From Clostridium sp. CAG:451 (GTDB lineage: Bacteria > Bacillota_I > Bacilli_A > RF39 > UBA660), in assembly GCA_000438295.1 (NCBI GenBank), contig FR901041.1:44997-59572 (forward strand): a stretch of DNA of 14,576 nucleotides, in the 5' to 3' direction. Every line of letters begins with the position of its first letter. Positions within the stretch are counted from its first letter, which is position 1. The position numbers and the translations under genes are program-made. Positions 12,886-14,576 of this stretch are shown piece by piece. A model generated the notes under the pieces. That model saw only the letters and a program-made list of their open reading frames with translations. It searched no databases and had not been told where the DNA came from.

Positions 12886-14382
12886 ATGAAAAAAGTTTTA
12901 TTAACAATAATAGATGGATTTGGTTATCGTGAGGAAGAAAAAGGTAATGCTGTAATAAAGGCAAATCCTAAAAATATTATTTCTTTGTGGAATAAATATC
13001 CTCATACAACATTAGAAGCTAGTGGGGAAGCAGTTGGTCTTCCTAAAGGACAAATGGGAAATAGTGAGGTTGGTCATTTAAATATTGGAGCAGGAAGAGT
13101 AGTAGATCAACCTCTTATGCAAATTAATCATGCGATAGAAGATGGGAGTTTCTTTAAGAATGAAGTTCTTTTAGATGTAATTAACCATTGTAAGAAAAAC
13201 AATTCAGATTTACATTTGTTTTGTTTACTTAGTGATGGAGGAATTCATTCGCATATAAATCATTTATTTGCTGTTTTAGAGTTATGTAAAAAAGAAGACT
13301 TTGCTAATGTTTATGTTCATGCTTTTCTAGATGGACGGGATACCCTACCTAACGTAGCTTTAAAATACTTAGATGAGCTGGATGCTAAAATAAAAGAACT
13401 TGGTATTGGTAAATTAAGAGATGTATCTGGTAGATATTATTCTATGGATAGAGAAAGAATGTGGAACTTAACTAAAGAGTATTATGATTTATTAGTACAT
13501 AATGAAGGTGAGAAAATTTCATCTTATAAAGACTATATTAATTCATCTTATGAAAAAGGAGTAATGGATGAGTTTATTGTTCCGGCAAGATTAATGGATG
13601 AAGGTAATTTAAAAGAAAATGATGGAATGATAATGGTAAACTTTAGACCAGATAGAATTACTCAATTATTTACTGCTATAACTAATAAAGAATTTAAAGA
13701 GTTTCCAAGAGTTGACTTTAAAAATACTAAACTAGTAACAATGATGATGCCTGAACATACAGTTATTTCAACTCCTGCCTTTCCACCAATGCATCTTACT
13801 AATACTTTAGGTGAATATGCCGCATCTAAAGGTCTAAAGGTTTTAAGAATAGCAGAAGCTAGCAAATATCCACATGTTACTTACTTCTTTGATGGTGGAG
13901 AAGAAAAAGATTTACCTAATACTGATAAAATTATAGTTCCAAGAAAAGACGTGGCTACTTATGATTTATATCCAAAGATGAGTGCTTATGAAGTAGCAGA
14001 TAAATTGATTGGGACAATGGAAAAGTATGATTTAATTATTTTAAACTTTGCTAATTGTGATATGGTTGGACATACTGGTAAGTTTGATAAAGTAGAAGAA
14101 GCGGTTAGGGCAGTAGATGAGAATATTAAAAGACTATATGATACTGCCATTGAAAAAGGGTTTACTATGTTTATAACAGCAGATCATGGTAATGCTGAGA
14201 TAATGATTGATGATAAAGATGAAATTATTACATCACATACTACTTCACCGGTTCCATTTATAATAACTGATAATAATATAGAAAAAATCAATAGTGGTAA
14301 ATTAGGTGATATTGCTCCAACAATTTTAGATTATATGGGACTAGATATTCCTGTAGAAATGACAGGTAATAAATTGATTTAG
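12886..14382 (+). CDS. gpmI: 2,3-bisphosphoglycerate-independent phosphoglycerate mutase
   Basis: This enzyme interconverts 3- and 2-phosphoglycerate in glycolysis using a phosphoserine intermediate and two divalent metals, usually manganese, in the cytosol. It has 498 residues, close to the usual 510. The N-terminal metal ligand D10 is in IIDGFGYR and the catalytic S60 is in QMGNSEVGHLNIGAGR. The phosphotransferase domain carries HAFLDGRDTLP, GRYYSMDR and NFRPDR. Further metal ligands are D392 and H396 (CDMVGHTG) and D433-H434 (TADHGNAE). It ends with the typical EMTGNKLI. The start has AAGAAGGA 5 nt upstream. It appears to depend on the promoter before the ATPase gene. No convincing terminator follows, and enolase, a frequent neighbour, is not in the window. 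Confidence 0.97.
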   Translation: MKKVLLTIIDGFGYREEEKGNAVIKANPKNIISLWNKYPHTTLEASGEAVGLPKGQMGNSEVGHLNIGAGRVVDQPLMQINHAIEDGSFFKNEVLLDVINHCKKNNSDLHLFCLLSDGGIHSHINHLFAVLELCKKEDFANVYVHAFLDGRDTLPNVALKYLDELDAKIKELGIGKLRDVSGRYYSMDRERMWNLTKEYYDLLVHNEGEKISSYKDYINSSYEKGVMDEFIVPARLMDEGNLKENDGMIMVNFRPDRITQLFTAITNKEFKEFPRVDFKNTKLVTMMMPEHTVISTPAFPPMHLTNTLGEYAASKGLKVLRIAEASKYPHVTYFFDGGEEKDLPNTDKIIVPRKDVATYDLYPKMSAYEVADKLIGTMEKYDLIILNFANCDMVGHTGKFDKVEEAVRAVDENIKRLYDTAIEKGFTMFITADHGNAEIMIDDKDEIITSHTTSPVPFIITDNNIEKINSGKLGDIAPTILDYMGLDIPVEMTGNKLI

Positions 14383-14442
14383 TCTAGAATTTTGTATAAC
14401 AATAAGTAAGAACTGTTATTTATGTAAAAAGAAAAAAATAAA

Positions 14443-14451
14443 TTTGTCAAA
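14443..14451 (+). promoter_or_regulatory. Possible 0A-box upstream of the rRNA-like promoter
   Basis: TTTGTCAAA fits the 0A-box consensus TTTGTCRAA and ends 5 nt before the -35 at 14457. With a 9-bp degenerate motif in AT-rich DNA, about one chance match per window of this size is plausible, so this site is weaker evidence than the one near spo0A. Confidence 0.3.
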
Positions 14452-14456
14452 AACTG

Positions 14457-14485
14457 TTGACATTATTATTAAAGACTGGTATATT
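14457..14485 (+). promoter_or_regulatory. Very strong promoter, upstream member of a tandem pair (rRNA P1-like)
   Basis: Consensus TTGACA (14457-14462), a 17-nt spacer ending in TGG, and TATATT (14480-14485) make this the best promoter in the window. An A-rich stretch upstream (14424-14442) could act as an UP element. Nothing is translated downstream within the window, which fits a stable-RNA operon starting beyond the edge; that is inference. Confidence 0.8.
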
Positions 14486-14492
14486 GATAACA

Positions 14493-14511
14493 ACACCGAA
14501 GCAAACGGTGT
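14493..14511 (+). other. Short hairpin at the 5' end of the predicted transcript
   Basis: ACACCG (14493-14498) and CGGTGT (14506-14511) form a 6-bp GC-rich stem with a 7-nt loop, starting about where transcription from the upstream promoter would begin. No T-run follows, so it is not a terminator. Confidence 0.5.
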
Positions 14512-14552
14512 AAAATTGTGCTAAAAAGTTGTGAAAAAAATATAAAAAAGTG

Positions 14553-14576
14553 TTGACTTTATCACTTAAGTTTGTT
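14553..14576 (+). promoter_or_regulatory. Second tandem promoter, cut by the window end (rRNA P2-like)
   Basis: TTGACT (14553-14558) is preceded by an A-tract region (14532-14549) typical of an UP element. With 17-nt spacing, the -10 box would start at the last base of the window (T14576), so it cannot be seen. Confidence 0.55.

Noticed and set aside
13662..13865. 67-codon open frame opposite gpmI
   Set aside because: It is antisense to a conserved stretch of gpmI with no supporting signals.
14396..14419. ATAACA/TGTTAT inverted repeat as a gpmI terminator
   Set aside because: The stem is only 6 AT-rich pairs with a 12-nt loop and no T-run follows, so it is unlikely to terminate transcription.
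1..14576. Mobile element, CRISPR array or prophage
   Set aside because: No transposase, integrase, long terminal inverted repeats, spaced direct-repeat arrays or phage structural genes were seen on either strand.

Overview
The window looks like chromosomal core from an AT-rich (roughly 30% GC by eye) low-GC Firmicute. TGA is used as a stop (7144-7146, 9398-9400), so this is the standard bacterial code and not the mycoplasma code. A clear Spo0A sporulation regulator, Firmicute-type Shine-Dalgarno sites and very tight gene packing suggest an uncultured gut-type Bacilli/Erysipelotrichia-like lineage with a compact genome. That placement is inference; nothing here names a species.

Layout. Positions 1-2735 hold the 3' two thirds or so of rpoC, closed by a terminator that overlaps its stop codon. 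A single-gene unit follows: a membrane-anchored IcaB/PgaB-like polysaccharide deacetylase (2795-3541) with its own terminator. Next is a three-gene unit (3627-5427): a HAD-type 5' nucleotidase, a 55-residue membrane peptide with a prepilin-like N-terminus, and gap (GAPDH). The unit at 5504-10062 is tightly coupled (2-nt gap, then overlaps of 4, 10 and 4 nt): pgk, a GNAT-like protein, an MprF-type flippase-domain membrane protein, a GT4 glycosyltransferase resembling diacylglycerol glucosyltransferases, and a short, divergent triose-phosphate isomerase. spo0A (10177-10953) stands alone between two terminators. A Nudix hydrolase on the minus strand (11031-11462) diverges from an AAA_14/DUF4143-type ATPase (11597-12871), which is followed after 14 nt by gpmI (12886-14382). 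The last 194 nt hold no gene but two strong tandem promoters of the kind that drive rRNA operons; whatever they transcribe lies beyond the window.

How it fits together. Four enzymes of lower glycolysis (TPI, GAPDH, PGK, cofactor-independent PGM) are clustered but divided among three transcription units. Each unit also carries a non-glycolytic passenger: a nucleotidase and membrane peptide with gap, glycolipid/membrane genes with pgk-tpi, and an ATPase with gpmI. No cggR-like repressor gene precedes gap in this window.

Non-coding features that stand out: (i) at three junctions the T-run of one terminator sits exactly 17 nt upstream of an extended -10 box of the next gene, so terminator and promoter appear fused; (ii) a perfect Spo0A-box (TTTGTCGAA, minus strand) lies in the tpi terminator, upstream of spo0A itself, suggesting autoregulation; (iii) the spo0A leader has an imperfect direct repeat and a possible 10-codon upstream ORF whose stop overlaps the spo0A start; (iv) a second Spo0A-box match sits just upstream of the rRNA-like promoter. 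No insertion sequences, CRISPR arrays, tRNAs or phage genes were seen. No intergenic stretch exceeds 300 nt.
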